Below, piece by piece: positions 26,121 through 35,769 of a DNA stretch of 64,000 nt. The notes under the pieces are model-generated. The model saw only the letters and a list, made by a program, of their open reading frames with translations. It searched no databases and had not been told where the DNA came from. Within the stretch, counting starts at the first letter, position 1. Each line of letters begins with the position of its first letter. Source of the DNA: Prorocentrum cordatum (lineage: Eukaryota > Sar > Dinophyceae > Prorocentrales > Prorocentraceae). The stretch is taken from assembly GCA_963575745.1 (NCBI GenBank), contig CAUYUJ010015950.1:80001-144000 (forward strand). The letters run 5' to 3'. Position numbers and translations under genes: made by a program.

Positions 26121-27449
26121 TTAGCGGGGCCGGAGAATCCCCCCGGGTTTCAGGGGGGGGCCGTCAGAAAACATCGAATCTAAATAGTCTTGGCACCGCT
26201 TGGCGGCCCAGAACATGGGAGTCACTACGTTGACAAGATATAACACTTTAACCCAGGCCAATGGGTCTGTGAATCGCTTCGTTCCAATGTCGGCAGCCTC
26301 ATTTTGCGTCGGTTCGTACTGGAGTTCCACTATACCTCGGGAAAACTGTTCAGAAACAACGGCAGCGTCAATACGATGAGTTCGAGGAAGGTGCATTAGC
26401 TTCATGGACCCTCCCGCTTTAATGACCTTGCAAACTGCCTGGTTATCTTCCAAGAAAAGACAACGTATCTGTCGTCCAAGCAGCATCTCCCAGAGCGGAA
26501 GAGCCGCAAGCAGCTCCTTTCGCAGGGCAAGGTCGGGAGCAACAATCTCAGCTTCAATTGTGTTGTGGGAAACACATGTCTGTCGCTGAGATCACATAGA
26601 TTGACCTGCTCTAGTGTAAGGGCCCCAAATCGCTTGATAACTGGCACTTGTGCTCCTGTGTGTTCGGATGTCACTTGCCAGATCCGCATCGGAGTATTGC
26701 TTCAACAAGACATCCTCCATTCTATCCCCTACCCACGAGGACATACGATAATGGGAAGTTGACCTGGCATAGCAAATGAGGCGAAACAGATCCATGTCTT
26801 GTTGTTCTGTCCATCTGGTAATGCAACTCGCTGTATGGCAAACGGCGCGAAGAAGGTCGTATCGGGTCATTGTTGCACCGTGTAGGAATTTCATCAAGAC
26901 TTTAGCCGCAATGGGCTGGAGCACGCCCGACTGGGTCGGTGGCTCTGGGGCATTGGGGCTGGCCTCCGCGGCAGCGAGGCCGTGCGCCACGACCTCTGGG
27001 TCAGGGGGCCCAACGTCAACGTTAATGTTCAAGGCTGACGCGATGGCCTCCTCCGCAGGAGGGCAAACTTCGCCTCGGGGCCCGCCTTGGCCGCCCTCGA
27101 GGTCGGCAAGTTCGGAGCCGAACGGAGTGCCTGCAGCGGGATGCGTAGATGGGTCGGTATCTGTGAGCTGGGCATACAGTGTGACGCAGGAATCGAAGAA
27201 TTCAGTCATGTCATACTCAATGACCCTGGCCTGCTCGGGTTCTCTAGGCTGGTATGGCTCAGGCGGCTGGGCCGCTGAGTCACCCCCCGTTTCCTCTTCA
27301 GCACTCTCGCCTGGGACGGATGCGTTCTTCGTAACTTTGGCCGGCGGCGGGTCCAGTATCGCGGGCAACTCACCTTGCCACTCGACAAGCCGCGTGGATC
27401 GCCGGTGTTCGCATCCCAAATCGCGTCCGACCGCGGTCGGAGGTCTATC
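26121..27449 (-). pseudogene. Copia RT C-terminus and RNase H
   Basis: After LGCEHRRSTRLVEWQGELPA and a Pro/Glu linker comes ARVIEYDMTEFFDSCVTLYA. Next are LMKFLHGATMTRYDLLRAVC and MDLFRLICYARSTSHYRMSS, then DADLASDIRTHRSTSASYQA with the first RNase H Asp. A TGA at 26,592 is in frame. RNase H then continues TCVSHNTIEAEIVAPDLALR (catalytic Glu), CLFLEDNQAVCKVIKAGGSM (catalytic Asp), LPRTHRIDAAVVSEQFSRGI and LQYEPTQNEAADIGTKRFTD (last Asp). All acidic residues are retained. RNase H removes RNA from the RNA-DNA hybrid. A TAA at 26,121 is in register with the downstream basic linker, which would normally be fused. Confidence 0.85.
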
Positions 27450-28249
27450 CTTATCCCTTTGGGGCAATTGGGAGATGGGGGTTGCAGCAGCTTCCATTCT
27501 TGAGCTAACTTGTCGGCAGGACCTGCCAGCTTGAAATCATCAACGTAGATAATCAAGAAGAGCTTCAACTCAGTGTGAGAATAGCAGCTACGCAACGGGC
27601 TACACTTGATAAAGCCGTTGGCCGTGACATGCCCTTCGCAATGCTGCTCCGAATGCCCCCCTGAATCAAGGTGTCCGCACAAAGATAAAATCAATGGGCA
27701 TACGGGATTGCGCATGCGCGGCCAGGACTCAGGCCACTCTTCACGGGGCAGGAACACCCATGTCGGGGCGCCGCCCAGCTTGGATTGAATGTAGGCATGA
27801 CGGGCGTCGGCTTGTTCAATGCTTTGTCCGTCAAAGAGTCCGTAAGTGTCGGCTGCTTTGCTAGCCTGCATTGTAGCAGGGCTGCTGGAAAGCTCCTGAC
27901 ACAAAGCCACATCTTTATTATAATCTCTCACGCTGGAGCCGTCAAAGACGGCCCGGCCCTTATATTTGCGATCTTTATGTCCTAGCGGCAACTCGGAATT
28001 CTTTTCTACAAGGATGGCGAACAGACGACCAAAGTGGGCAGTCTTCCCTTTGAGCTATGCAACAACATCGGCATACTCTTTGACGCCTTTCCCATTCCAT
28101 GCGCCTATCTCTCGCGATCGGCCCCATTCTTTCCTCAAGGCGGCCTTGGCATCTTGATTAGCCTGGGCTTCGATTTTGGAAACAGATCGCGCAGCAGCGG
28201 CATCAATCCGAGTCTGTCGCCATTAATTAGGAAGTTGAAAGGGCTCTTC
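27400..28249 (-). pseudogene. Copia reverse transcriptase (RVT_2)
   Basis: It starts RIDAAAARSVSKIEAQANQD and AKAALRKEWGRSREIGAWNG, with an in-frame TAG (28,055-28,057), then LKGKTAHFGRLFAILVEKNS. The palm reads KYKGRAVFDGSSVRDYNKDV, SSSPATMQASKAADTYGLFD, then IEQADARHAYIQSKLGGAPT with the first catalytic Asp. It continues VCPLILSLCGHLDSGGHSEQ and FLIIYVDDFKLAGP with the YVDD active-site box. All three catalytic Asp residues are present. The enzyme copies element RNA to DNA. After YVDD the reading continues in the next frame as a typical C-terminal LGCEHRRST segment, so one more shift lies near 27,450. Confidence 0.85.
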
Positions 28250-29599
28250 TACAACTGAGATAAGATCAGTGAGAGGGTTGCACAAGTAATCCACGTCAGA
28301 TCTTCCTTTTTCACGGTGACCTGGCATTGGGGCCGAGCTACTCTGCAACGGCGTCCGAGGCACGCTACGCCGCGATGCGGCGACCGCCGGACTCGAGGTC
28401 TGGCTTGCCGCCCCTCTCACCTCAGATTCCGCGTCAGATAGTGGATCCCTGCCGACTTGACCGGAGGGATCGCCATCGCGCGCGATGGCACCGCCGCGCC
28501 AAGTTTGTTTCCACCAAACATCCTCGTCATCCGAAAACATTCGTCTTCTCCCGAGTCCTCCTCGGCGGAAGAGTCGGCGGCCGCAGCTGCGGCTTGGCCG
28601 CCCTGTGCCGCTTGTCTTCGAAATCGCTCAACTACCCATGGAGCGGCTCTCCTCGCCCTGGGGCGCGCTGCGAGATAAGCAGCATCCTCTTCAGAAAGTG
28701 GAGGCGCCGCGGCTGGCTTGGCCACCGCGGGCTCGGATGGAGGTCCTGGATCGCCCGCGTCTAAGCCCATGTCGCGCAAGAGGGCAGTACAAGGGCCGGG
28801 ATCATCAATACCAAAGAAACCTCCCCCTTCGGCTTTGCATTGCTCAACAGCCGCTCGGCGCTGGGACTGACTCATGTTAAACCAACGTCCAGGATGAATG
28901 CCAGGATTGGTGGATTCAAGCAATTTTTTGAGCCGTTGGGCACCGTGCTTTGGATCTGGGTCTGTAACCCGCACTCGAGTCACGGGAACGTAGTCGGGGT
29001 GTCGGGGTCATAATACAGTACAACTCGCATGCTGCATGTTTTTTTCGACGACCTGTCAATGGGAGCTTTTGAGTTAGCTCATATTTCGTTAGACCAACAA
29101 CAATACGGCGATCTTTATAGTATTCCATCGTATCAAGGTTCTGAGTCGCGCGAGCAAGGAGCTGTCCTTTCCCGGGAATCCTTTCGCGCGGCTTGGCCGC
29201 CGAGAAGTTAAACTGTCTATCCAAGCGGTGCTCAATATGTGCGAGACCTAACTTCTGATCTTGATTTTCGTCGGGGCGAGAGTCTCGCTGTGGGCCCCGG
29301 CCGTCAACAACCGCAGGCTCGTCATCCACGCACGAGCCCCCCGGACCGTCGTCATCATCGGAATCGGCCTCGGAGTCTTGCGGCGGTGCGCCCTCGCCTC
29401 CTCGGGGAGGCGGCGGCGTAGCCGCGGCGGGGTCATCTGCGCAAAACGGATGGACCGATTGTGCTCCTGTTCCCTGCCCCGGACCGTCTGGGACGGCCGC
29501 GGCTTCGCCGGCGGGGGGGATCGTAACGGAGCGCACTTCAGTCATCGCCTTTTCATACGCTTGCCTCATGGGAAATTGTGGCGCTTGGTCACCAGCACT
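28250..29599 (-). CDS. Copia polyprotein linker between integrase and RT
   Basis: Open, acidic, Pro/Ala-rich sequence in at least two frames. Landmarks are AYEKAMTEVRSVTIPPAGEA, EADSDDDDGPGGSCVDDEPA, and LLARATQNLDTMEYYKDRRI. After a shift near 28,980 come LESTNPGIHPGRWFNMSQSQ and FGIDDPGPCTALLRDMGLDA. This variable stretch is normal between the two enzymes in the family. Several GGCYKGGCCG motifs (28,592; 28,713; 29,189) fall here in different frames. Confidence 0.55.
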
Positions 29600-30592
29600 G
29601 CCATCTAGGATGTTGCTGTAAACTTGATCGGACTTCTCAATGGTGGGTCGCTTGCCTTCAGGCGCGCGCCCTGATTCCATGTTCAGTCCGTCGAGCTGTC
29701 GAAGCGGCACTGCATAAATATCTGGCCCAACCGTGCCCCCCGCTTTGTGGACATACCCTAGGTGCAATCCAGGAATCATCGCACCACCACGTCCTGGCGG
29801 TTCGAAACCTTGACTCTGGCGGGGGCACGTAGCGCGCAAGGGGCCCGAAGGGAAGCGGCGGTGCCTCGAACGAGCGCCCAAAGCGACGTTCCCAACTAGA
29901 CTTCCGCTCTTCCGGGGCCCCGGCGCTGTAGCGGAGACAAAAATACCTGACGGCATACGTCCAATATGGCGATGGGAGACCGGCCTGCATCAGAAGAGCC
30001 CGGGTCCCCATCTGCGCCGCGCCGTTGGCGCGGTCAGCAGCAGCGTTTTGCTTCTTGTTCCCTGGGATGGTAGGATCGCGGGCAACCTTGAGCTCGCGAC
30101 ATGCCCTTCCGAGCTCTCGCGCGCCATCTGCGCAGCAATATTCTAACTTCTCTCCCGGGGCTTTAAGGTTTACAAAAAAAACAAATGTGAACCGCAGACT
30201 TGTCGTGAACACCCTGAGCGGCGAGGAAATCAATAGCTCGGTCGCGAAGAGTCACGCACGCGGTCTCATCGTGGAGCCCCCGCGAGAATTCATCCATCGC
30301 AAACCACTGATCCATCGTCGTCAGATGTCCAAACGAAGTGGGGTTAGCGCATGGGCGGGGGACCTTCAGCCCTTTGTTGCGCGCTTTGCGCTGCTGTCGT
30401 CTCAGAGCTTCGGCCCACTTGCATACAGAACAATATGGGTTCTTGGGGGTATGAGTTAGGAGATGCGCGAGGGGGGCTGCGACCTTCTTGAGTCGCTCGG
30501 CAAGGGAACCCGACACCTCAACCTCTGCATCGTCTGGGTCTAGTTCTGATGGCGCGTCGACGTCGACTAGGTCGACACCATCAGCGCCCCGT
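29600..30592 (-). pseudogene. Copia integrase, frameshifted
   Basis: The HHCC zinc finger end reads AHLLTHTPKNPYCSVCKWAE. The catalytic core then starts FGHLTTMDQWFAMDEFSRGL, with Asp in TMDQW as the first catalytic residue. An eight-A run (30,174-30,181, plus-strand sense) breaks the frame. The core resumes as EKLEYCCADGARELGRACRE (second Asp in CADGA, where SDN is usual) and NAAADRANGAAQMGTRALLM. In this last motif the family Glu of N-x-x-x-E-R is an Asp. WTYAVRYFCLRYSA and SSWERRFGRSFEAPPLPFGP follow, then FEPPGRGGAMIPGLHLGYVH and DIYAVPLRQLDGLN, the usual beta-rich C-terminal part. Integrases insert the element cDNA into chromosomes. The Glu-to-Asp change and shift suggest loss of function. 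Confidence 0.8.
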
Positions 30593-30880
30593 CTCTATCG
30601 GGGAGGGCATGTCCTTCGCAGCCGTCTTGCAATAGCTCGCCTTGTAGACAATCAAATTCGCCACCTCACAGTTGTCGTAGAACGACAGCTCGTTGACCAC
30701 CGCCTTCTTCAACTCGCCCACCTGGGCGAAGTGCGGCCAGCCCCCCTCGAAGGCGGTCGCCGCGTACAAAGGCATGCTGGCGCCGCCGAGGTCGTCGAAC
30801 CAGATCGCGATATTATGCTTCTGCTTCTGGTCCGAGACGATGTAGCTGATCTCGTTGACCTTGCTGGCCCCCGACCCCGC
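30584..30880 (-). CDS. Exon-like frame upstream of the integrase, unrecognised
   Basis: Reads SKVNEISYIVSDQKQKHNIA, IWFDDLGGASMPLYAATAFE, WPHFAQVGELKKAVVNELSF and YDNCEVANLIVYKASYCKTA, ending PSPIETGR and TGA. It has good protein composition with hydrophobic strands, preceded by an Ala/Asp-rich low-complexity stretch. It directly abuts the integrase frame, one phase off, so it could be the preceding part of the same polyprotein or the last exon of a host gene into which the element inserted. Family unknown. Confidence 0.4.
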
Positions 30881-31500
30881 CGCGGCGTCGGCGCTGGCGT
30901 CGGCGTCGGCGCGCGGCGCTGCTGTCGCGCGCGGCGCGCGGCTCTGGCAGTCGCCGCGCCGCTTCGAGCCAGGGGGGCTGGTGACGGGGGGGGGGGCTTC
31001 AGCGCGCCCCCACGACTGACCTATGACATACGCGGCCCCCAAGACTGGCCCACGAGGCCCCAGCGACGACGACGACGAGGACGACGAGGCTGAGGACGAC
31101 GAAGACGACGACGACGAGGGGCCCCATACGAGGACGACGACGACGCAGAGGAAGGTGGGCGATAACAAGGCCCGTTTTGGCACACAGGAGCTCTGGCTGC
31201 GCAATATTGCAAGAGCTCTGGTTCTAGTCCTGGCACACAACATACTGCACATACTCCGGCGGCGCACAGGTACTCTGGTCTTAGCACGCTGGGGCCCTGG
31301 CTGCACACAGTGCTCAACCCAGCAAAACCCTATGGATATGCATTCGTGGCTTCCTCGTTTGTCCTCCCTCGTACTCCTCATCCCTCATTTCTCCTCATCC
31401 CTCGTCATTCCTCATTCCTCATGCCTCGTTCATCCAACGATCCTTTATACACCCCCCATGCACCCCCCCCCCCCTCCTTCATTTCGCAACCATGGACCGC
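30881..31500. other. GAC microsatellite and low-complexity DNA
   Basis: (GAC/GAT)n at about 31,064-31,145 and short repeats of CTCATTCCTCAT at 31,375-31,435. No gene is seen, but an intron between the exon-like pieces on either side is possible. Confidence 0.5.
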
Positions 31501-32333
31501 TTGCCGAGACGTGCGCGGGCAAAAATATTCAAACATACCGCTTTCAAAGACCGTGTCGTGTAGGCCCCGGCTCTGATCAACCAACGTACCAATCTCTTCC
31601 TGAGTGGCTGGCTGCGAAGCTGCTGGCTGCGTCGAACTGCTGGACGCCACCTCGCCGCTGGCTGCCGTTTAAATCCCTGGGGCAAGCTTTGGAAACATTG
31701 GGCGCTGGACATTGGACGCTGGACACTTCGTGTCGGGGGCCGCGCTACCCGTCCCAACTTTATTGGCCTGCTGGGACTCCTCTACTAAGATTGTGGGTGC
31801 GCATGCTCCTGCAGCATGCTCACGAACATTCAGGGACCCCTCCTCAAGCAACACTGGGGTCGGGCGCTCGGCTGGTGGCTGGGAAACGGGTAAGACGGCC
31901 GAAAGCTTAGCAATCACCGATAGAGACGGCGCGGCTGCACTGGAGAAGGACGTAGGCAAGGGTCCGACGCCAACGACTGCTGATTCGGCGAGGCATCAGG
32001 CTGCTGCTTGGGATCAACAAAGCTAGCGCCTGTCACCTCCACATATGATGACGAGTGCTCCTGCAGCCTCGTCTTTTTCGATGGCGGACCCTTGGCAACC
32101 ACGGGTTCCGGACTAGCGGCTGCGACTGACCGCTTTGGACCCTCGTCATCCTGATTTGGAGGCTTTGTCGGGCCCTTTGTGGCGATGGTGATCCCAGCGG
32201 GAAGAGAGAAGCGCTACTTGCCCTCGAGCTGACGGGGGAGACCATCCACGATCGCATGGAGCCGAAGCGTCGAGCCCTTTATCTCGAGCACATTGATGGG
32301 CGAGGCCTCGGCGCCACGCGGAGGCTGGGACAT
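31501..32333 (-). pseudogene. Ser/Pro-rich protein, broken; probable GT splice donor
   Basis: A clear ATG at 32,331-32,333 starts MSQPPRGAEASPINVLEIKG, STLRLHAIVDGLPRQLEGK, then an in-frame TAG (32,214-32,216). Reading resumes in register as RFSLPAGITIATKGPTKPPN and PPSKKTRLQEHSSSYVEVTG. After a shift it continues SFSSAAAPSLSVIAKLSAVL and ACAPTILVEESQQANKVGTG. After a second shift come SSSSTQPAASQPATQEEIGT and LVDQSRGLHDTVFESG, where the coding strand reads GAAAGCG|GTATGTTT, a typical GT donor. I do not recognise the family. Candidates are a Gag-like protein of the downstream Copia element or a host gene. Confidence 0.4.
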
Positions 32334-33079
32334 GGACGCGAGAACGTGTTATCAGAACGAAATAACTGATATGGAATGGCGCAAACCTGATCTCGCTGCT
32401 AAAATGGCAGAGGATTAACTGAGGATAGCCATCGGAGCTGGCGACATAGGCAATCAGGCGCCCCTGGTAGGAGCACGCTGCGACGGGCCCCCAGACCGAT
32501 CCACCCTAAAGCTCGGCCGACCTCAAAATCCAAAGTGCGGTTGCCAAAACGCGCCCCTGGAAATCTCGTGCTCCACGCGCGCGCTGCCCCGTGTACCTGG
32601 TCATGGTGAACGCGCGCGCTGCAGTTCTTCAATTGCATGGTAACCAGCGCCGACTCCAAATAAATCCACACGCGCGACCCTTGGACACGCTGTTGTTGGT
32701 AGCAATGGGAAGGATGCAGACCGCGCCTGAATCAGAGCGGGGAGGAGCGACGACAGGACAAGGAGGAGTGAGGCGACATCGGCGCACACAGGTTTAGCTT
32801 TGCCAGGGGCAGTCCGTGGGCTCAGGGCCCTCGCCCCCGCGCCGATCCCTCTCTGTGGGAAAACAAAAGTCAAGCAACAACAATTCAAACGATGTGTTAA
32901 ACTCCTTCTTGTGAGTGGCAGGGTGAGCAAGCGACGGCCCGATGCCCTCAGGCGAAGTCAGGAAAGCCATCAAACAACCTAGCGGGCGCCCCTGCGGGGG
33001 CCAAGCCCCCCCGTAGTTCACCCGAGTCAACGCGCACTTGCCAGCGCAACGGTCGCGCACAGCGTAAACTCACTCTTGG
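32334..33079. other. No supportable gene
   Basis: Mixed-composition DNA between two minus-strand coding pieces. Short frames lack motifs. GTGAGT and CAG-type signals exist, so it could be intronic. Confidence 0.3.
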
Positions 33080-33469
33080 AGGAATAAAAAAATGATGCGG
33101 CCATACGTGGGAACCTCGATCGAAATTGGCACCCCTGCAGCTGTCGCAGCGGCGGCTTCTGCCGCGCCGTCTGCCTCTGCCAGTTCAGGAGGAGGTCCAT
33201 CCCCGCCTGCAACGTCGCCGCCCCCGCGCCCGTCGCCGCCGCGCACGCTGCCCTCGTCCGAACCCAGACGGCTGGCATCGTCGCTCCCGCTCTCGCTCTC
33301 GCCAATATCGTCCTCGATGACCGCCTCGATGACAACGTCATCGCCGCCTTCCTCGTTGTCGTCGCCGTCGTCGATGCTGCCCTTGATGTGCTCGTCGCAG
33401 TCGAACCCCCAAGCACTGTCACCTTTTTGCTTTCTTTTCCGCCTCGGGCCCCACACAAGGCGCAACTGC

Positions 33470-33500
<31 letters not shown>

Positions 33501-33735
33501 TTTAACAGCGGCTTCGCCGCGCGCATTGGGCGCCATATTCCCAAGCATGTAAGCGTCACTGACCAGCTCGAACAATGCCATATCCCAACGCATTTGCTTG
33601 TTCACGCATTTCAATCTTAGCCAGAATGCGTCGGCGTCGCACAAAGAAGTCAACTCAGCCGCAGGACGCCCCGCGAGCGATGGCATAGCAGGCGAAACAC
33701 AATGATGCCACTGGGGGCGCACAGGCGAGAGCGAC
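33080..33735 (-). CDS. Acidic-tailed protein segment interrupted by a C29 run
   Basis: 5' part: RPAAELTSLCDADAFWLRLK, CVNKQMRWDMALFELVSDAY and MLGNMAPNARGEAAVK, clearly protein-like. Then a homopolymer of 29 C (33,471-33,499; G on the coding strand). Past it, in another phase, is AQLRLVWGPRRKRKQKGDSA with a basic cluster, then CDEHIKGSIDDGDDNEEGGD, VVIEAVIEDDIGESESGSDD, an Ala/Gly-rich tail and ISIEVPTYGRIIFL. Family unknown. The acidic Ser/Asp region is typical of nuclear or chaperone-like tails, but no function can be assigned. Confidence 0.4.
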
Positions 33736-33739
33736 TTGA

Positions 33740-34740
33740 ATCCAATGTGCACGGCTCAGGGGGCGGCGCAGGAGCTTCGCCGCCTGCCCCCTCGCGCGCG
33801 CCATACGAGCGTGCCGCGCGACAACGGCCGCGCGGGCGCGCGCGCGCATCTGTCGGAATAATTCAGCGCGCTCGATATCGACGTGGCAGACGCCGACGGT
33901 CAGCTCGCGAAGCAGCGGTCCATTGACGCGCCGAGCAACCCCGCGGACGCCCGCGTCGGCGCCGCAGCGCCACTCCGCGATCGCACCGCTCTGCTCCAGC
34001 TGGTGGGCGCGCGTCTCGACGCGCCGGACTGCTCCCTCGCGCGCCTCCCGGACAACGCCGGGCGCGCGTCCGGCGGTCCAGAGCGCCGCGCCCGAGACGT
34101 CGATCGTCGAGCGCCAGCGCGACCGGCTATTCGAACTCATCAATCGCGGCGCTGGCGCGCCGGACGAAGTCGCTCTTTGAGACCGTTCTTTGCTGAATCG
34201 CTAGCGCGCGCCTGGCAGCGCGAAAAACGACGGCGCCGCGCGCTGACCCGGCGCGCCCGCGCGCTTGCGGAGGGCCTCGCGGCGGGCGCGCTTGCAGCGC
34301 TGAGGCGCTCGCGGCGGGCGCGCTTGCGACGCTGAGACGGAGCCGCCGGCGGCGTCGGCGCCTTCCCCCCGCCGCTGGAGGCGGGGGCGGCGCAGGCGTC
34401 GCGGGCGGGGCCGCGGGGGGCGCCGGGCAGCGCTGACGCGCGGGGCCGCCGGGCGGCGAGGGGGCCGCAGGGAGGGCGCGCATTGTCACCCGACGAACGC
34501 GCGCTCTCCACCCGCGCGGCCGCGCTGCTCTGGTCGGCGGGACAGCGACGAAACAATGCGAGGGGCGCTCGCCGCGCGGCGCATGCGCGGCGGCGCCGCG
34601 CCCGGGTCGCGGCCCAGGCCCGGCGCGGGCGGGGCTTCGCAGGCTTCGCGCGCGAGCCGCTCTGGCGGCTGAAGGGCCCCGCTCCACCACTTCGGGGCTC
34701 GCGCGCGCCTTTCCGAGAAATCGCGCGCGCGGCCTGAACT
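33740..34740. other. Very GC-rich DNA, possible minus-strand exons
   Basis: The minus frame 33,655-34,143 has stretches such as VCHVDIERAELFRQMRARAR and IQVALACAPPVASLCFACYA (a possible membrane segment), but it is dominated by Ala/Arg. 34,150-34,740 is Ala/Arg/Pro-rich in every frame with direct GCGCTTGC phrases. Nothing firm. Confidence 0.25.
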
Positions 34741-34910
34741 GCAATATTTGATTAGTTGCTGCGATGCGCGACCGTCTCAGCCAGCGCGAGCTGCCCCGTG
34801 GCGACGAGCGCAAACCTGCCGCGCGCGGCGCAATCGCGGGCGCGCGCGGAAGGCCCGCGACGGGGCTGATGGCGCTGGCCCCGCGCCAGCTGCCTCGGGC
34901 AAATGGTCAA

Positions 34911-35560
34911 TCAGGCCTTTTTCTGGGGCCCCTTCTTTACCGCCGCAGGTCGAGCGCCCGCGCGCGGGCGAGGCAGAGCCGGCGGCCCGCGCGGAGAACG
35001 AGCCTCGGCGAGGTCCCGCATTTCTTTGCTGGCATTGCTCGACGCGTCGGCCCCCTCCCCCTCGCCGTCGCGAGGGTCCGAACAGGCGTGCTCGGGCGCC
35101 CACTTGCGGGTGTCCGAATGCGCGAAAAAACGCGCGTCCTCGATGGGCTTCTTTGTCTGCCGCTTCACGACTCCCGTTTTCAACGCGCCATGCAAATCGA
35201 AACTCAGGACGCGCAGCCCGAGGCGTCAGAGCCAGCGCGCGCGCGAACGTGCCTGGGCCAGAACTTTTGCGGGAGGTTGGCCGGCAACGCCTTGCCGAGG
35301 AGAGGGCCCAGGATTGCGCGGGCCGGCTTGCCGGCGGCGCGCCAGAAGCTCCGGAGGCACCAGGCAAACCTGCCCAGCTCATGGAGCTGCTCCCGGCCGC
35401 AGCGGCCCAGGGGCCGCTGCAGGAGATGGAGGGGCCCTTGGTCTGGGGCAGAGGACCACTCGCAATTGCAGTCGCAGCGACCGCCCGCGACCAGCCCGAC
35501 AATTGCGCCCGCGGCGGAAGAGGCACCCTGAAGGAGACCGGTCAGCAAGGCCACGCGCTC
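34911..35560 (-). CDS. Small membrane-anchored protein pieces, unrecognised
   Basis: The frame at ~35,204-35,560 reads LLTGLLQGASSAAGAIVGLV (a good transmembrane helix), then AGGRCDCNCEW, DQGPLHLLQRPLGRCGREQL, FAWCLRSFWRAAGKPARAIL. The frame at 34,911-35,195 starts MHGALKTGVVKRQTKKPIED, RKWAPEHACSDPRDGEGEGA and ends in a Lys-rich PAAVKKGPQKKA. A TM helix followed by a CxCxC turn and long hydrophilic parts recurs in dinoflagellate retroelement-linked hypothetical proteins, as far as I recall. The parts are in different frames, so they are either exons or broken. Confidence 0.35.
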
Positions 35561-35769
35561 TGGACCCAGCTTGAAACAGAACAGGACTACAGAGATGGCG
35601 GGTGCACGGCAATAGTGGGACGAGAGACGCGCGAAACGGTAAATACACGAATTAACTCAAGAATTAAATTACACTCATCCCACTGATGGAGCGGAAAGGG
35701 AAACGAGAGAAGACGCCGCCTTTCAATCATAACAAGAGAAGAGACCTAAATCGCCTGCGTTCCCCCCCC

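Larger units (their letters stand above)
24650..30595 (-). mobile_element. Ty1/Copia-type retrotransposon polyprotein region
   Basis: The minus-strand order is integrase (30.6-29.6 kb), linker, reverse transcriptase (28.25-27.4 kb), RNase H (26.9-26.1 kb), basic linker, then a methyltransferase-like C-terminal domain (25.45-24.65 kb). Integrase before RT is the Copia order. No gag or protease motif is recognised upstream; the region enters at a frameshift near 30,592. I could not find LTRs by eye. In-frame stops (TAG 28,055; TGA 26,592; TAA 26,121) and indels (A8 at 30,174; C22 at 24,899; one near 25,600) show this copy is inactive or the assembly has errors. The reading is otherwise well preserved, implying a fairly young element. 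Confidence 0.85.

Noticed and set aside
15459-30595. Giant-virus or bacterial origin for the domain-rich block
   Set aside because: The integrase-RT-RNase H order and motif wording are those of Copia elements, and the flanks are dinoflagellate-like repeats.
33883-34335. Plus-strand Arg/Ala-rich frame, possible histone-like protein
   Set aside because: No family motif; composition reflects GC-rich DNA and several frames look alike.
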